A DNA stretch of 64,000 bases from Streptomyces sp. Edi4 (GCF_040253615.1 NZ_JBEJGY010000004.1:1302001-1366000); one strand, 5' to 3'. Shown: positions 28,248 through 38,607, counted from the stretch's first letter. The notes: a model not told the origin generated them from the letters alone. Numbers and translations are program-made.

Positions 28248-28251
<4 letters not shown>

Positions 28252-28901
28252 GCCGTCGCTCCTTCCAGGGCGGGCTTGACGCTCGTGCGCGAGCGCAGCC
28301 ACCAGTCGCGCATGCCCCACAGGACGAGCGCGCCGTAAATGACGTAGACGAAGCCGGAGAAGGCGTATCCGTTGGCGAAGTTGAGGGGGACCCCGACCAG
28401 GTCGACCAGGAGCCAGGCGAACCAGAACTCGACCATGCCGCGGGCCTGGGCGTACATGGCGGCGATCGTGCCGACGAAGACGTAGGCGTCGGGCCACGGG
28501 TCCCAGGAGAGAGCGGGGTAGGCGGTGAAGAGGCCCGCGACGGCGACCGTGCCGAGCGCGGCGCCGCCCAGCAGGACGGCCCGCTCGCGCCAGGTGGCGA
28601 ACCGTACCGCGATGGAGCCGTCCTGCGCCCGCTGCCTGCCCCGGGTCCAGGCGAGCCAGCCGCCGGTCGCCACGACCATCACCACGACCTGCTTGCCCGC
28701 GCTGCCGGACAGGTGCCCGGCGGCGAACGCCACGAACAGGATCAGGCCCGAGACGAACTGCGCGGGCCAGGTCCAGATCGAGCGGCGCCAGCCGAGCGCG
28801 AGCGCGATGAGACCGATCGTGTTGCCGGTCATGTCGGACCATTTGATGTGCTGCCCGAAGAGGGTGAAGGCCTCGCCGTTCAGCCAGTTCACTGCGCTCA
28901 C
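28248..28901 (-). CDS. ribM: Riboflavin transporter RibM (PnuC family)
   Basis: A 217-residue, roughly seven-segment membrane protein of the PnuC family. Its place inside the riboflavin operon identifies it as RibM, the actinobacterial riboflavin facilitator, rather than a nicotinamide riboside importer. The motif [20 protein letters not shown] near the C-terminus and the Trp-rich loops fit the family. GTG 28901 overlaps the ribE stop by four bases (GTGA), and its own stop overlaps ribBA. Confidence 0.88.
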
Positions 28902-29506
28902 TTGCGGTTCCCCCCGTGGCCCGCGCCGAGCAGCCGCTCGACGTACTTGGCGATGACGTCGACCTCCAGGTTGACCGGGTCGCCGGGCTGCTTGATGCCG
29001 AGCGTGGTCAGGGCGAGGGTGGTCGGGATGAGGCTGATGGTGAAGTAGTCGGCGGCGGCCTCCACGACCGTGAGGCTGACGCCGTCCACGGTGATGGAGC
29101 CCTTCTCCACGACGTACCGGGACAGGTCGTCGGGCAGGGCGATCTTGACGATCTCCCAGTTCTCCGAGGGGGTGCGGGCGAGCACCGTGCCGGTGCCGTC
29201 CACGTGGCCCTGCACGATGTGCCCGCCGAGCCGGCCGCCGACGGCCATGGGCCGCTCCAGGTTGACCCGGGAGCCCACCTGGAGGGCGCCGAGGCTGGAG
29301 CGCTTCAGCGTCTCGTCCATCACATCGGCGGTGAACTCGCCGTCGCCGGACACCACGACCGTCAGACACACGCCGTTGACGGCGATCGAGTCGCCGTGCT
29401 TCGCGCCCTCGGTGACCTGGGAGCCGCGCAGGCGGAAGCGGGAGGCGTCGCCCAGCGTCTCGATGGCGGCGACCTCGCCCAGCTCTTCGACGATTCCGGT
29501 GAACAC
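28898..29506 (-). CDS. ribE: Riboflavin synthase, alpha subunit
   Basis: Catalyses dismutation of two lumazine molecules to riboflavin. The 202 residues form two similar lumazine-binding barrels: [12 protein letters not shown] ... [12 protein letters not shown] in the first and [14 protein letters not shown] ... [12 protein letters not shown] in the second. GTG 29506 comes two bases after the ribD stop and is preceded by AAGGAGCG. The stop overlaps ribM. Confidence 0.97.
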   Translation of the reverse strand: MFTGIVEELGEVAAIETLGDASRFRLRGSQVTEGAKHGDSIAVNGVCLTVVVSGDGEFTADVMDETLKRSSLGALQVGSRVNLERPMAVGGRLGGHIVQGHVDGTGTVLARTPSENWEIVKIALPDDLSRYVVEKGSITVDGVSLTVVEAAADYFTISLIPTTLALTTLGIKQPGDPVNLEVDVIAKYVERLLGAGHGGNRK

Positions 29507-29508
29507 GT

Positions 29509-30597
29509 TCAGCGCTCCTTGGCGAGTGGGGTGGCGGTGACGCGCAGGTCCGGACCGAGGCGCACGGCCTCGGTGACGGTGAGCCGCAACGCCTCGGTGA
29601 TGGTGGTGATGCCCGCTCCCGCGAGCGCGGTGGGACCGGCTCCCAGCAGGGCGGGGGCGAGATAGCCGATGACGCGGTCGACGGCGCCCGCGGCGACGAA
29701 GGCGCCGGCCAGGGTGGGACCGCCCTCCAGCAGTACGGAGCGCACGCCCCGGCCGTGAAGGTCCCCCAGCAGCGCCGGGATGTCGAGGCCGGTGGCGGCG
29801 CGCGGCAGGCGGACGAGCGCGCCCTGGGGCAGGTGGGCGGCGTCGGCGTCCCGCGCGACCGCGATCAGCGTGGGCGCCGCGTCGTCGAGGACGCGGGCGC
29901 CGGGCTTGACGGCGGTGGCGTTGGTGTCGACCACCACGCGCAGGGGCTGGGTCGCTCCCGCCGCGCCCCGGACGGCGAGGTGCGGGTCGTCGGCGCGGGC
30001 GGTGCCCGAGCCGACCAGGACCGCGTCGCACTCGGCGCGCAGCCGGTGGACATCGGCGCGGGCCTCGGCGGAGGTGATCCAGCGGCTGGTGCCGTCGGCA
30101 GCGGCGATCCGGCCGTCGAGCGTGGCCGCGTACTTCCAGGTGACATACGGACGGCCGAGGCGCACGGAGGTGAGCCAGGCGGCGTTGCCCGCCTCGGCCT
30201 CCTCGCTCAGCAGCCCCTGCTCGGCCTCGATGCCGGCCGCGCGCAGGGTGTCCGCTCCCCCGGTCGCCTGCGGGGTGGGGTCGGCGACGGCGTAGTGGAC
30301 GCGGGCGACACCGGCGGCGCGCAGCGCCTGGGCGCAGGGGCCGGTGCGGCCGGTGTGGTTGCAGGGTTCCAGGGTGACGTACGCGGTGCCGCCACGGGCC
30401 TGCTCGCCCGCGTCCCGCAGCGCGTGGACCTCGGCGTGCGGGCCGCCGGCGCGCTGGTGGTAGCCCTCGCCCACGACGGCGCCCGAGGTGTCGGTGATGA
30501 CGCACCCGACGACGGGGTTGGGGCTGGTGGAGCCGAGTCCGCGCGCTGCGAGCTCAATGGCTCGGCGCATGGCGTCTGCGTCGGCTGCGGTGGCCAC
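29509..30597 (-). CDS. ribD: Riboflavin deaminase/reductase RibD
   Basis: A 362-residue bifunctional enzyme. The N-terminal pyrimidine deaminase has zinc ligands H54, C79 and C88 and the proton shuttle E56 (GGPHAEVHAL, EPCNHTGRTGPC). The C-terminal 210 residues are the NADPH-dependent reductase (KYAATLDGRIAA, LLEGGPTLAGAF). I chose GTG 30597 because AGGAGGA lies seven bases upstream; the frame remains open upstream into the leader. First gene of the operon, under the FMN riboswitch. Confidence 0.95.
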   Translation of the reverse strand: MATAADADAMRRAIELAARGLGSTSPNPVVGCVITDTSGAVVGEGYHQRAGGPHAEVHALRDAGEQARGGTAYVTLEPCNHTGRTGPCAQALRAAGVARVHYAVADPTPQATGGADTLRAAGIEAEQGLLSEEAEAGNAAWLTSVRLGRPYVTWKYAATLDGRIAAADGTSRWITSAEARADVHRLRAECDAVLVGSGTARADDPHLAVRGAAGATQPLRVVVDTNATAVKPGARVLDDAAPTLIAVARDADAAHLPQGALVRLPRAATGLDIPALLGDLHGRGVRSVLLEGGPTLAGAFVAAGAVDRVIGYLAPALLGAGPTALAGAGITTITEALRLTVTEAVRLGPDLRVTATPLAKER

Positions 30598-30765
30598 CGG
30601 GTCCTCCTGCCTCTGGGGGCACGGACTCCGGGGCCTGTCGATGACGACAGAGAGCGGGAAAGAGCCGTCGCGCACAGCTCACGCCACGGCCGAATGGAGA
30701 CCGGTGCCGTGAACGGCGACCGGTAACAGACGGCCGGCGTGACCGTGGAACGGTCCGCCCGCCGC

Positions 30766-30886
30766 GCACTGCCTCCCATCCGGACTTTCACCGTCGGTCC
30801 AGGAATTTCACCTGATCAACCGGCCGCTGGATGCGGACGGGTCGCGGACTATAACCGCCGGTTCGGAATTACACCGACCCCGGAGT
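30766..30886 (-). promoter_or_regulatory. FMN riboswitch (RFN element)
   Basis: Read on the minus strand, the element has the conserved RFN blocks in order: CGGGGTCGGTGTAATTCCG, AACCGGCGGTTATAGTCCGCGA, then CAGGTGAAATTCCTGGACCG, ACGGTGAAAGTCCGGATGGG and AGGCAG. It ends 168 bases before ribD. FMN binding should switch the riboflavin operon off, by termination or by occluding ribD translation; no clear intrinsic terminator with a T-tract follows, so translational control or Rho is more likely. Confidence 0.95.
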
Positions 30887-31009
30887 GCGCTGCTGCTGGT
30901 ACAGGGCCAGTGTGCCACGACCTCCCGGAGGCCATGCGGGTGAGGCGATGTGGCCTGGCTCACAGATCACCGTGCGCCGGGGCCCTGGCCCGCCGGGCCA
31001 CCCCGCCTT

Positions 31010-31051
31010 TGGTCCATACCTATTGACGCACTGGTCTAGTCCTTTTAATCT
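31010..31051 (+). promoter_or_regulatory. Chitinase promoter with 12-bp direct repeats
   Basis: TTGACG (31023-31028) and TAATCT (31046-31051), 17 apart, form the promoter. It is flanked and overlapped by TGGTCCATACCT (31010-31021) and TGGTCTAGTCCT (31032-31043), the pair of 12-bp direct repeats known from Streptomyces chitinase promoters for chitin induction and glucose repression. The second repeat also resembles the DasR site (ACTGGTCTAGACCAGT type), linking the gene to N-acetylglucosamine sensing. Confidence 0.85.
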
Positions 31052-31157
31052 CTGCGTCACCTCCGAGGAGAGGGCCGCCGGTGTGCGCACGCCGGGGCCA
31101 CGCACGACCACCGCCCTGTTCGCCGTGTTCCGCCCCACCTCCCAGGAGGAACCGCTC

Positions 31158-33566
31158 GTGCTCTCCCCCACCCGCAGACGGGCCGCGCTGCTCACGACCG
31201 CCACCGTGGTCGCGGGGCTGCTGTTCGGCTCGCTGTCCACCGGCGTCTCGCAGGCCGCCGTCGACAACGAGGCCTGTCGTCCCGACGGCCTGTACAAGAC
31301 CCCGGGCGTCGACGTCCCGTACTGCTCGGTGTACGACACCGCGGGCCGCGAGAAGATGGGCGCCGACCACCAGCGCCGCGTCATCGGCTACTTCACCGGC
31401 TGGCGCACCGGCCAGGACGGGACGCCCGCCTATCTCGCATCCGACATCCCGTGGGACAAGGTGACCCACATCAACTACGCCTTCGCGCACGTCGGCGCCG
31501 ACAACAAGATCTCCGTCGGGAGCGACAGCGAGAAGAACGCCGCGACCGGCATGACCTGGCCGGGCGTCGCGGGCGCGGAGATGGACCCCTCGCTCCCCTA
31601 CAAGGGCCATTTCAACCTGCTCAACAAGTTCAAGAAGCAGCACGACGTCAAAACCCTGATCTCCGTGGGCGGTTGGGCCGAGACCGGCGGCTACTTCGGT
31701 GACGACGGCAAGCGCGTGGACTCCGGCGGCTTCTACGCCATGGCCACCAACGCGGACGGCTCCGTCAACCAGGCCGGCGTCGACACCTTCGCCGACTCGG
31801 CGGTCGCCTTCATCAAGAAGTACGGCTTCAACGGCGTCGACATCGACTACGAGTACCCCACCACGATGAAGGACGCGGGCAACCCGCTGGACCTGACCAT
31901 CTCCAACGCCCGCAGGGCGGGCCTGGTCAAGGGCTATGCGGCCCTGATGAAGTCGCTGCGCGAAAAACTCGACCGCGCGGGGGCGGCCGACGGCAGGCAC
32001 TATCTGCTCTCGGTGGCCGCGCCGTCCTCGGGCTATCTGCTGCGCGGCATGGAGACGTTCCAGGTCCAGCAGTACCTGGACTACGTCAACATCATGTCCT
32101 ACGACCTGCACGGCGCCTGGAACCAGTACGTCGGCCCCAACGCCTCCCTCTTCGACGACGGCAAGGACGCGGAACTCGCGGCCGCCGGGGTGTACTCGAC
32201 CTCGCAGTACGGCGGGATCGGCTACCTCAACGCCGACTGGGCCTACCACTACTTCCGCGGCTCGATGCCGGCCGGCCGCATCAACATGGGTCTGCCGTAC
32301 TACACCCGTGGCTTCGAGAACGTACAGGGCGGCACCAACGGGCTGTGGGGCAAGGCGCCCTCGACCGCCTGCCCGGCCGGCGCGGGCCTGACCACCTGCG
32401 GTGACGGCGCGGTCGGCATCGACAACCTCTGGCACGACCTGGACGCGAACGGCAAGGAGGCCCCGGCCGGCTCCAACCCGATGTGGCACGCCAAGAACCT
32501 GGAGAAGGGGATCGTCGGCGACTACGTCACGAGGTACGGCTTCTCCGCCACCACCAAGCTGACCGGCACCTATGTGCGCGAATACGACTCGACGCTGGTG
32601 GCGCCCTGGCTGTGGAACGACCAGAAGAAGGTGTTCCTTTCCACCGAGGACGAGCAGTCGGTGGGCGCCAAGGCCGACTACGTGGTGGACAAGGGCATCG
32701 GCGGCACCATGGTGTGGGAGCTGGCGGGCGACTACGGATGGAACGCGGCGAAGGGCCAGTACGAGCAGGGCTCCACGCTGACGAGCGAGATGTACGACAA
32801 GTTCAAGTCGGCCACCCCGTACGGCAACAAGCGCTCCGCGGTCGACCTGCCCGCCCAGGCGTTGGACATCGGCGTGGACTTCGGGCAGTTCCCGCTCGGC
32901 GACTCCAACTACCCCATCAGCCCCAAGGTGACGATCACCAACAACACCGCGGCGACGCTGCCGGGCGGCACGGAGTTCCAGTTCGACTACGGCACCTCCG
33001 CCCCGGCCAACGCCAAGGACCAGTCCGGGTTCGGCACGGCGATCGTGCGGGCCGGCCACACGGCCGCGAACAACATCGGCGGACTCAAGGGCGACTTCAA
33101 CCGCGTCTCGCTGAAGCTGCCGAGCTGGCAGACGCTGGCGCCGGGCGCGTCGGTCACGCTGGACTTCGTGTACTACCTGCCGGTCTCCACGCCCTCGAAC
33201 TGGACGGTGACCTTCGGCGGCAGGACCTACGCGCTGACCGGCGACCACACCCGGGGGGCGGTCGTGAGCGACCCGGGCCCGGCGTCCCCCTCCCCGACGG
33301 CGACGCCCACACAGACGCCCACGCAGACGCCGACGTCGACGCCGACGCCGACACCGACCGCCTCCGGTTCGACGAGCCCTTCGCCGACGCCGACGGCCCC
33401 CGGTGGCGCCTGCGCCGCGCCCCTGTGGACGGCGGGAACCTCCTACGGCGGCGGCACGACGGTGGCGTACAAGTCGCACACGTGGAAGTCCAAGTGGTGG
33501 ACCAAGGGCGAAGAACCGGGTACTACCGGTGACTGGGGGGTCTGGCAGGATCTCGGCGCCTGCTGA
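31158..33566 (+). CDS. Secreted GH18 chitinase with C-terminal chitin-binding domain
   Basis: An 802-residue family 18 chitinase. After a signal peptide ([19 protein letters not shown], cleavage near SQA-AVD) comes the catalytic barrel (about residues 70-550) with [11 protein letters not shown], where E232 is the acid. A beta-sandwich domain (about 575-690) follows, then a Pro/Thr linker and a carbohydrate-binding module of family 5/12 at the C-terminus ([11 protein letters not shown]). GTG 31158 follows AGGAGGAA. It is monocistronic, with its own promoter and terminator, and is regulated like other chitinases through the direct repeats upstream. Confidence 0.95.
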   Translation: MLSPTRRRAALLTTATVVAGLLFGSLSTGVSQAAVDNEACRPDGLYKTPGVDVPYCSVYDTAGREKMGADHQRRVIGYFTGWRTGQDGTPAYLASDIPWDKVTHINYAFAHVGADNKISVGSDSEKNAATGMTWPGVAGAEMDPSLPYKGHFNLLNKFKKQHDVKTLISVGGWAETGGYFGDDGKRVDSGGFYAMATNADGSVNQAGVDTFADSAVAFIKKYGFNGVDIDYEYPTTMKDAGNPLDLTISNARRAGLVKGYAALMKSLREKLDRAGAADGRHYLLSVAAPSSGYLLRGMETFQVQQYLDYVNIMSYDLHGAWNQYVGPNASLFDDGKDAELAAAGVYSTSQYGGIGYLNADWAYHYFRGSMPAGRINMGLPYYTRGFENVQGGTNGLWGKAPSTACPAGAGLTTCGDGAVGIDNLWHDLDANGKEAPAGSNPMWHAKNLEKGIVGDYVTRYGFSATTKLTGTYVREYDSTLVAPWLWNDQKKVFLSTEDEQSVGAKADYVVDKGIGGTMVWELAGDYGWNAAKGQYEQGSTLTSEMYDKFKSATPYGNKRSAVDLPAQALDIGVDFGQFPLGDSNYPISPKVTITNNTAATLPGGTEFQFDYGTSAPANAKDQSGFGTAIVRAGHTAANNIGGLKGDFNRVSLKLPSWQTLAPGASVTLDFVYYLPVSTPSNWTVTFGGRTYALTGDHTRGAVVSDPGPASPSPTATPTQTPTQTPTSTPTPTPTASGSTSPSPTPTAPGGACAAPLWTAGTSYGGGTTVAYKSHTWKSKWWTKGEEPGTTGDWGVWQDLGAC

Positions 33567-33586
33567 TCCGGCTCCTCCCGAAGACG

Positions 33587-33636
33587 CCCGGCGGCGGTCT
33601 CCCGGCCCTTGGCCGCCGCCGGGTCCCGCTTTCTGA
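33587..33636 (+). terminator. Chitinase terminator
   Basis: An 11-bp perfect stem (33587-33597 with 33613-33623) with a 15-base loop and a following CGCTTTCT lies 20 bases after the chitinase stop and between convergent genes. Confidence 0.75.
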
Positions 33637-33660
33637 CGTGCCATCAGGCGACTTACGGCG

Positions 33661-34800
33661 TCAGGGCTTTGGGGCGAAGATCTCATCCTGGGCGGCGTCC
33701 CGCGCGGTCAGGAGGGCCCCGCCGAGGACCGCGCCGTCGCCGAGCTCGCTGGGCCGGACCTCGGTGGCCAGTGGGGTGAGGGCGGCGAGCGCGCGCTGGA
33801 CGCGGGCGGCGAGCGACCGGCCGCCCGCGTGGCCCAGTTCGCCGCCGAGCACGATCAATCCGGGGTCGAGGATGGCGACGACGCTCGCCGCGCCGATCGC
33901 GATCCGCTCGGCCAGCGCGTCGAGGAAGGGCCCGTCCGCGTCGCGCACCGCCTCCTGAACGCCAAGGGTCCTGCCGTGCCGGGCGGCGAGGCGCGCCACC
34001 GCGCCCGTGTGCACCAGGTCGTGGAAGCCGCCGTCGCAGCTGGTCGCGGACGGCAGGCCGCTGGTGCCGGGCACCGGCAGGAAGCCGATCTCGCCCGCGC
34101 CGCCGGAGGCGCCCCTGCGCAGCTTCCCCTCCAGGACGAGGGACGCGCCGATGCCCTGCCCGAGCCACAGCAGGACGAAGGTGTCCCGCCCGCGCGCCGC
34201 GCCGAGCCGCTGCTCGGCCACCGCGGCCAGGTTGGTCTCGTTCTCGACGAGCACGGCGGCGGGCAGCCGCTCGGCCAGCGCGCGGACGAGTTCGCGGTGC
34301 CATGCGGGCAGTCCCGTGGTGTCGCGCAGTTCACCGGCGGCCGGGTCGATGAGGCCAGGGGCGCCGACGACGACGCTGTGCAGCCGCTCCGCGCCGGCCT
34401 CCTTCGCGGTGCGCTCCAGCAGGGCCACGACCTGCTCGACGGCCGGCCCGGTCCCCGTCCCCGGCTCGACCGGCAGCCTCGCCTGCGCGAGCGCGGCGCC
34501 GAGCAGGTCGGCGACCACGAGCGAGACTCCGTGGGTGCGCACGTCGAGGGCCGCGAGGTGGGCCCGGTCGGCGACGATCGCGTACAGCCGCGCGTTGGGG
34601 CCGCGCCGCTCGGCGCCCGACTCCCCCACGACATGGACCAGGCCTGATCCCTGGAGCCGTTCGACGAGGTCGGCGACGGTGGGCCGGGAGAGTCCGGTGA
34701 GGGTCTTCAGCTGGCCTGCCGTCAACGGGCCCTCGTCCTGGAGTAGACGCAGGGCGAGCCGGTCGTTGATGGCCCGGGCGGTGCTCGGGGATGCGGGCAT
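33661..34800 (-). CDS. ROK-family transcriptional regulator
   Basis: A 379-residue ROK repressor: an N-terminal winged helix (about residues 15-65, LTGLSRPTVADLVERLQ) and a sugar-kinase-like domain (about 75-375) with PGLIDPAAGELRD, LVENETNLAAVAEQ and GASGGAGEIGFLP. The expected zinc-binding cysteine cluster is incomplete, with a single Cys in ATSCDGG, so it may lack the zinc site. ATG 34800 follows GGAAGGA. It is divergent from an MFS gene with a palindrome between them. Confidence 0.88.
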   Translation of the reverse strand: MPASPSTARAINDRLALRLLQDEGPLTAGQLKTLTGLSRPTVADLVERLQGSGLVHVVGESGAERRGPNARLYAIVADRAHLAALDVRTHGVSLVVADLLGAALAQARLPVEPGTGTGPAVEQVVALLERTAKEAGAERLHSVVVGAPGLIDPAAGELRDTTGLPAWHRELVRALAERLPAAVLVENETNLAAVAEQRLGAARGRDTFVLLWLGQGIGASLVLEGKLRRGASGGAGEIGFLPVPGTSGLPSATSCDGGFHDLVHTGAVARLAARHGRTLGVQEAVRDADGPFLDALAERIAIGAASVVAILDPGLIVLGGELGHAGGRSLAARVQRALAALTPLATEVRPSELGDGAVLGGALLTARDAAQDEIFAPKP

Positions 34801-34849
34801 GCCGGGAATCCTTCCAGATCGACGGTGGCGGGATCGCACCCGTCCTATT

Positions 34850-34870
34850 TATCAGGCAGGGTTCCTGATA
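34850..34870. promoter_or_regulatory. Palindromic operator between ROK and MFS genes
   Basis: TATCAGG (34850-34856) and CCTGATA (34864-34870) form a perfect 7-bp inverted repeat with a 7-base spacer, in an otherwise AT-poor region, 54 bases before the MFS start. It is the obvious site for the divergent ROK repressor. Confidence 0.7.
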
Positions 34871-34924
34871 GCTTACGCCCGGGCGGTCGCGGAAGCCGCC
34901 CCGGAGGGAAGGGGAACTCGGCCG

Positions 34925-36127
34925 ATGGATCACCAACCAGCTCTGGATGAGCGGCAGTTGAAGCGGGCGAGGATCGCGGTCGCCGCGGTGTTCTGCGTCC
35001 ATGGCGCGGTGACCGGCAATTTCGCCACCCGCGTCCCCTGGATCCAGGAACACGCGGGGGTCTCGGCGGGACAGCTCGGGCTCGCCCTCGCCTTTCCGGC
35101 GATCGGCTCGTCGCTGCTCATGCCGCTGTCCGCCGCGATCACCCACCGCTTCGGGGCGCGTGCCGCGCTGCGCGGGCTGCTCGCCCTGTGGACGCTGGCG
35201 CTCGTCCTGCCCGCGCTCGCGCCCAACATCTACACCCTGTGCGGCGCCCTGTTCGTCTACGGGGCGAGTTCGGGGATGGCGGACGTGGCGATGAACGCCC
35301 TGGGGGTGGAGACGGAGAACCGGCTCGGCCGCTCGATCATGTCCTCGCTGCACGGCATGTGGAGCGCGGGCGCCCTGATCGGTTCGGCGGCCGGCACCCT
35401 CGCCGCGCACCTCGGCGCCGACGCGCGGCTGCACCACGCGGTGGCGGCGGGCGTGCTGACCCTGCTCGGACTCGTCGCCTGCCAGGGCGTCCTGGATCTG
35501 CGCAGCGCGCCGGGCGAGGCGGCGCCGCCCCGGTTCGCGGCGCCGCCCAGGTCGGCGCTGATCATCGGCATGGTGGGGTTCTGCGCGGTGTTCGCCGAAG
35601 GCGCGAGCCTGGACTGGTCGGCGGTCTATCTGCGCGACGTACTGGACACCTCGGCCGGTACGGCGGCGGCCTGCACCACCGCGTTCACGCTGACCATGGC
35701 CGTGGCCAGGCTCGTGGGCGACAAGGGCGTGGACCGCTTCGGGGCGGTGCGCACGGTGCGCGGCGGCGGCGTCCTGGCCACCCTGGGCGGCGTGCTGGTG
35801 GTGACGGCGCCGGGGCCCGCCGTGGCCATGGCGGGATTCGGCCTCATCGGTCTGGGCGTCGCGGTGGTGGTGCCGCTCGCCTTCGCGGCCGCCGCCCGCA
35901 GCGGCCCCAACCCCAGCCAGGCCATCGCGGGCGTCGCGACGATCACGTACACCTCGGGCCTCGTGGCGCCGTCCGCGATCGGGGGCATCGCCGACCTGAC
36001 CTCCCTGGTGGTCTCCTTCGGCCTGGTGACCGTGCTCGCGCTCGGCCTGGTGGCGGGGGCGCGGGTGCTGCGGGCAGGGGCGCGCCCCGAGAAGGCCGCG
36101 GGCGCGGCGCGGGTCACCCAGGCCTGA
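34925..36127 (+). CDS. MFS transporter, fucose-permease-like
   Basis: A 400-residue, twelve-segment major facilitator resembling the YbjJ/FucP-type group. Motifs include NFATRVPWIQEHAGVSAGQLG at the first loop and SSGMADVAMNALGVETE in segment 4. ATG 34925 follows GGAAGGGGAA. Its probable repressor, the ROK protein, is divergent. A sugar or sugar-derivative substrate is a reasonable guess from the ROK link, but not shown. Confidence 0.85.
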   Translation: MDHQPALDERQLKRARIAVAAVFCVHGAVTGNFATRVPWIQEHAGVSAGQLGLALAFPAIGSSLLMPLSAAITHRFGARAALRGLLALWTLALVLPALAPNIYTLCGALFVYGASSGMADVAMNALGVETENRLGRSIMSSLHGMWSAGALIGSAAGTLAAHLGADARLHHAVAAGVLTLLGLVACQGVLDLRSAPGEAAPPRFAAPPRSALIIGMVGFCAVFAEGASLDWSAVYLRDVLDTSAGTAAACTTAFTLTMAVARLVGDKGVDRFGAVRTVRGGGVLATLGGVLVVTAPGPAVAMAGFGLIGLGVAVVVPLAFAAAARSGPNPSQAIAGVATITYTSGLVAPSAIGGIADLTSLVVSFGLVTVLALGLVAGARVLRAGARPEKAAGAARVTQA

Positions 36128-36140
36128 GGCGGCGCGCCGC

Positions 36141-36204
36141 GGGGGTGCCGGGTCCCGCCACGCGGGGGTGCCGGGTCCCGCCACGCGGGGGTGCCGGGTC
36201 CCGA
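36141..36204. repeat. 23-bp tandem repeat, 2.8 copies
   Basis: GGGGGTGCCGGGTCCCGCCA plus CGC is repeated at 36141, 36164 and (partly) 36187. It lies just after the MFS stop. Each copy contains GCCGGGTCCCG, which may form a small hairpin; it could act in termination. Confidence 0.8.
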
Positions 36205-36335
36205 GGCGAGGGCGGGGCCGGGTGCGGCATTAACATTTGGCCGGGACTTTTCGATCGGGCGGGCCGCGTCCCGGCAGCCGATCGCCCGCATCCGCACCCG
36301 CAACACCCCTCCCCTACGGACGAACTGGAGCGACC

Positions 36336-37724
36336 ATGCGCCTCGGCGTGCGCTGGACCTTGCACGGCGACGGGCGGACCCCCGCTCCCGGAGCCGTCGT
36401 ACGCCCCGACGAACGGCTCTCCTGGCCGCGCACGATCGGACTCGGCGCCCAGCACGTGGTGGCCATGTTCGGGGCGTCCTTCGTCTCACCGGTCCTCATG
36501 GGTCTCGACCCCAACCTCGCGATCATGATGTCCGGCATCGCGACGGTCATCTTCCTGCTCGCCACCGCGGGCCGGGTGCCCAGCTACCTGGGCTGCTCGC
36601 TCTCCTTCGTCGGCGTCGCGGCCGCGATCCGGGCCACCGGGGGCACCAGCGCCACCGTCACGGGCGCGGTCTTCGTGGTGGGCGTGGTGCTCTTCCTGGC
36701 GGGACTCGCGGTGCGGCGGTTCGGCGCGCGGATCATCCACGCCGCGATGCCGCCCGTCGTCACCGGCGCCGTCGTCATGCTGATCGGCTTCAACCTGGCG
36801 CCGGTGACCGCCTCGACGTACTGGCCCCAGGACCAGTGGACGGCCCTGATGGTGATGCTGTTCACCGGGCTCGCCGTGGTGTGTCTGCGCGGCTTCTGGT
36901 CGCGCATCGCGATCTTCCTCGGGCTGATTTTCGGGTACGGCATGTCATGGCTGCTCGACCGCGTCTTCGGCAAGATCCACTCGGTGCACGGCGGCCCGGG
37001 CGCCGTCGACCACTGGCGCCTTGACCTGTCCGGCGTCGGCAAGGCCGACTGGATCGGGCTTCCCGGCCTGCACGCGCCGAGCTTCCAGTGGTCGGCGATC
37101 CTGGTCGCGCTGCCCGTCGTCATCGCTTTGATCGCGGAGAACGCCGGGCATGTGAAGGCGGTCGGCGAGATGACCGGCACCGACCTCGACGACAAGCTCG
37201 GCACCGCGATCGCCGCCGACGGCGCCGCCTCCATGCTGTCGACCGCGGTGGGCGGCCCGCCGAACACCACGTACTCCGAGAACATCGGCGTCATGGCCGC
37301 CACCCGCGTCTACTCCACCGCCGCCTACTGGGCCGCCGCCGGATTCGCGCTGCTCTTCGGCGTGTGCCCCAAGTTCGGCGCGGTCGTCGCGGCCATCCCG
37401 GGCGGTGTGCTCGGCGGCATCACCGTCATCCTGTACGGCATGATCGGGCTGCTCGGCGCGCAGATCTGGATCAACGCCAAGGTCGACCTGCGCAATCCGC
37501 TGAACCTGGTGCCGGCCGCTGCGGGCATCATCATCGGCATCGGCAACGTCACGCTGAAGTTCACCGACAACTTCCAGCTCAGCGGCATCGCCCTGGGCAC
37601 GATCGTCGTCATCACCGGCTACCACGTGCTGCGCGCGCTGGCCCCGGCCCACCTCAAGCAGCAGGAACCGCTGCTCGATTCGGGCACCTCCTCCTACGAA
37701 GGAGAGCACGGGGAGCGGAGCTAG
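36336..37724 (+). CDS. Uracil/xanthine permease (NCS2 family)
   Basis: A 462-residue nucleobase:cation symporter of the NCS2/UraA type with about 14 membrane segments. Family signatures are LGAQHVVAMFGASFVSPVL near the start, ALIAENAGHVKAVGEMTG in segment 8, and GGPPNTTYSENIGVMAATRV in segment 10. Uracil is the likeliest substrate by resemblance to UraA; xanthine cannot be excluded. ATG 36336 follows TGGAG. It appears monocistronic. Confidence 0.92.
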   Translation: MRLGVRWTLHGDGRTPAPGAVVRPDERLSWPRTIGLGAQHVVAMFGASFVSPVLMGLDPNLAIMMSGIATVIFLLATAGRVPSYLGCSLSFVGVAAAIRATGGTSATVTGAVFVVGVVLFLAGLAVRRFGARIIHAAMPPVVTGAVVMLIGFNLAPVTASTYWPQDQWTALMVMLFTGLAVVCLRGFWSRIAIFLGLIFGYGMSWLLDRVFGKIHSVHGGPGAVDHWRLDLSGVGKADWIGLPGLHAPSFQWSAILVALPVVIALIAENAGHVKAVGEMTGTDLDDKLGTAIAADGAASMLSTAVGGPPNTTYSENIGVMAATRVYSTAAYWAAAGFALLFGVCPKFGAVVAAIPGGVLGGITVILYGMIGLLGAQIWINAKVDLRNPLNLVPAAAGIIIGIGNVTLKFTDNFQLSGIALGTIVVITGYHVLRALAPAHLKQQEPLLDSGTSSYEGEHGERS

Positions 37725-37860
37725 GTCCCGGCCCCGGGGCCTCGGCGGCCATAGCGCCCCGCCGCCCCGGCGGGGCGCGCCGGGGTTGCCCGTTCATCCC
37801 TTCCGGTCATGCCCTCTTCCGGCGGTGCTCGGCGCGGCGGCGGGCTGGGACGCTGCCCCC

Positions 37861-38601
37861 ATGACGCAGACCGAATGGACGCCGACGGGATGGACACCGA
37901 CCGGACCCGTCGAGCAGGCCCGCCGCTTCGGCGGGCCGCTCGATCCCGTGGTCCGGCGGATGCGGGCGCTGCGGGCCGATCTGCCGGCCCGGGACGGCAT
38001 CGCGGTATTCAACCGCGTCTACCTGACGGTGACCGAGGAGATCTCCCGGCTCATCGCCCATGGCGGCTTCGCCGATCCGCACGCGGCGGCCACCTTGGAC
38101 GTGCTGTTCGCCGGGCGCTACCTCGCGGCCGTGGAGGCGGCCGCGCGGGGCCGGCGCCCACCGGACTGCTGGCGCCCGCTCTTCCAGTACCGCCGCCACC
38201 CCGGTGTGCGCCCGCTCCAGTTCGCGCTGGCCGGGATCAACGCGCACATCGGGCACGACCTGACGCTCGCCCTGGTCGACAGCTGCCGGGTCCTGGACTG
38301 CGAACCGGCGCTCCTGGAACGGGACTTCGACCGGGTGGGCGACGCGCTGACCCTGCTGGAGGAGCGGATCAGGGAAGAGCTGATGCCCGGGCCCGACCTG
38401 TTCCAGGTGGCCGACCCCATGACGCATCTGCTGGCGTCCTGGAGTCTGGATCGGGCCAGGGACGCGTCGTGGTCGGCGGCGAAGGTGCTGTGGCAGCTGC
38501 GTGAACTCCCCTCCCTGGCCGAGGAGTTCACGCAGCGCCTGGACGCGGGGGTGGGCCTGGTGACCCGGTGCCTGCTGACCCCGCTCCCCGCCGCGCGCTG
38601 A
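37861..38601 (+). CDS. DUF5995-family protein
   Basis: A 246-residue soluble, mostly helical protein of the DUF5995 family: residues 30-215 match (IAVFNRVYLTVTEEI, FALAGINAHIGHDLTLALV). The family is common in actinobacteria and has no proven role; the conserved NAHIGHDL histidines could bind a metal. ATG 37861 has only a poor ribosome site (GGGACG), and the frame is open upstream, so the start is uncertain. Convergent with the oxidase gene. Confidence 0.75.
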   Translation: MTQTEWTPTGWTPTGPVEQARRFGGPLDPVVRRMRALRADLPARDGIAVFNRVYLTVTEEISRLIAHGGFADPHAAATLDVLFAGRYLAAVEAAARGRRPPDCWRPLFQYRRHPGVRPLQFALAGINAHIGHDLTLALVDSCRVLDCEPALLERDFDRVGDALTLLEERIREELMPGPDLFQVADPMTHLLASWSLDRARDASWSAAKVLWQLRELPSLAEEFTQRLDAGVGLVTRCLLTPLPAAR

Positions 38602-38607
38602 GCGGCC

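Noticed and set aside
31020..33686. 888-codon frame opposite the chitinase
   Set aside because: Antisense shadow of a well-supported gene with signal peptide, promoter and terminator.
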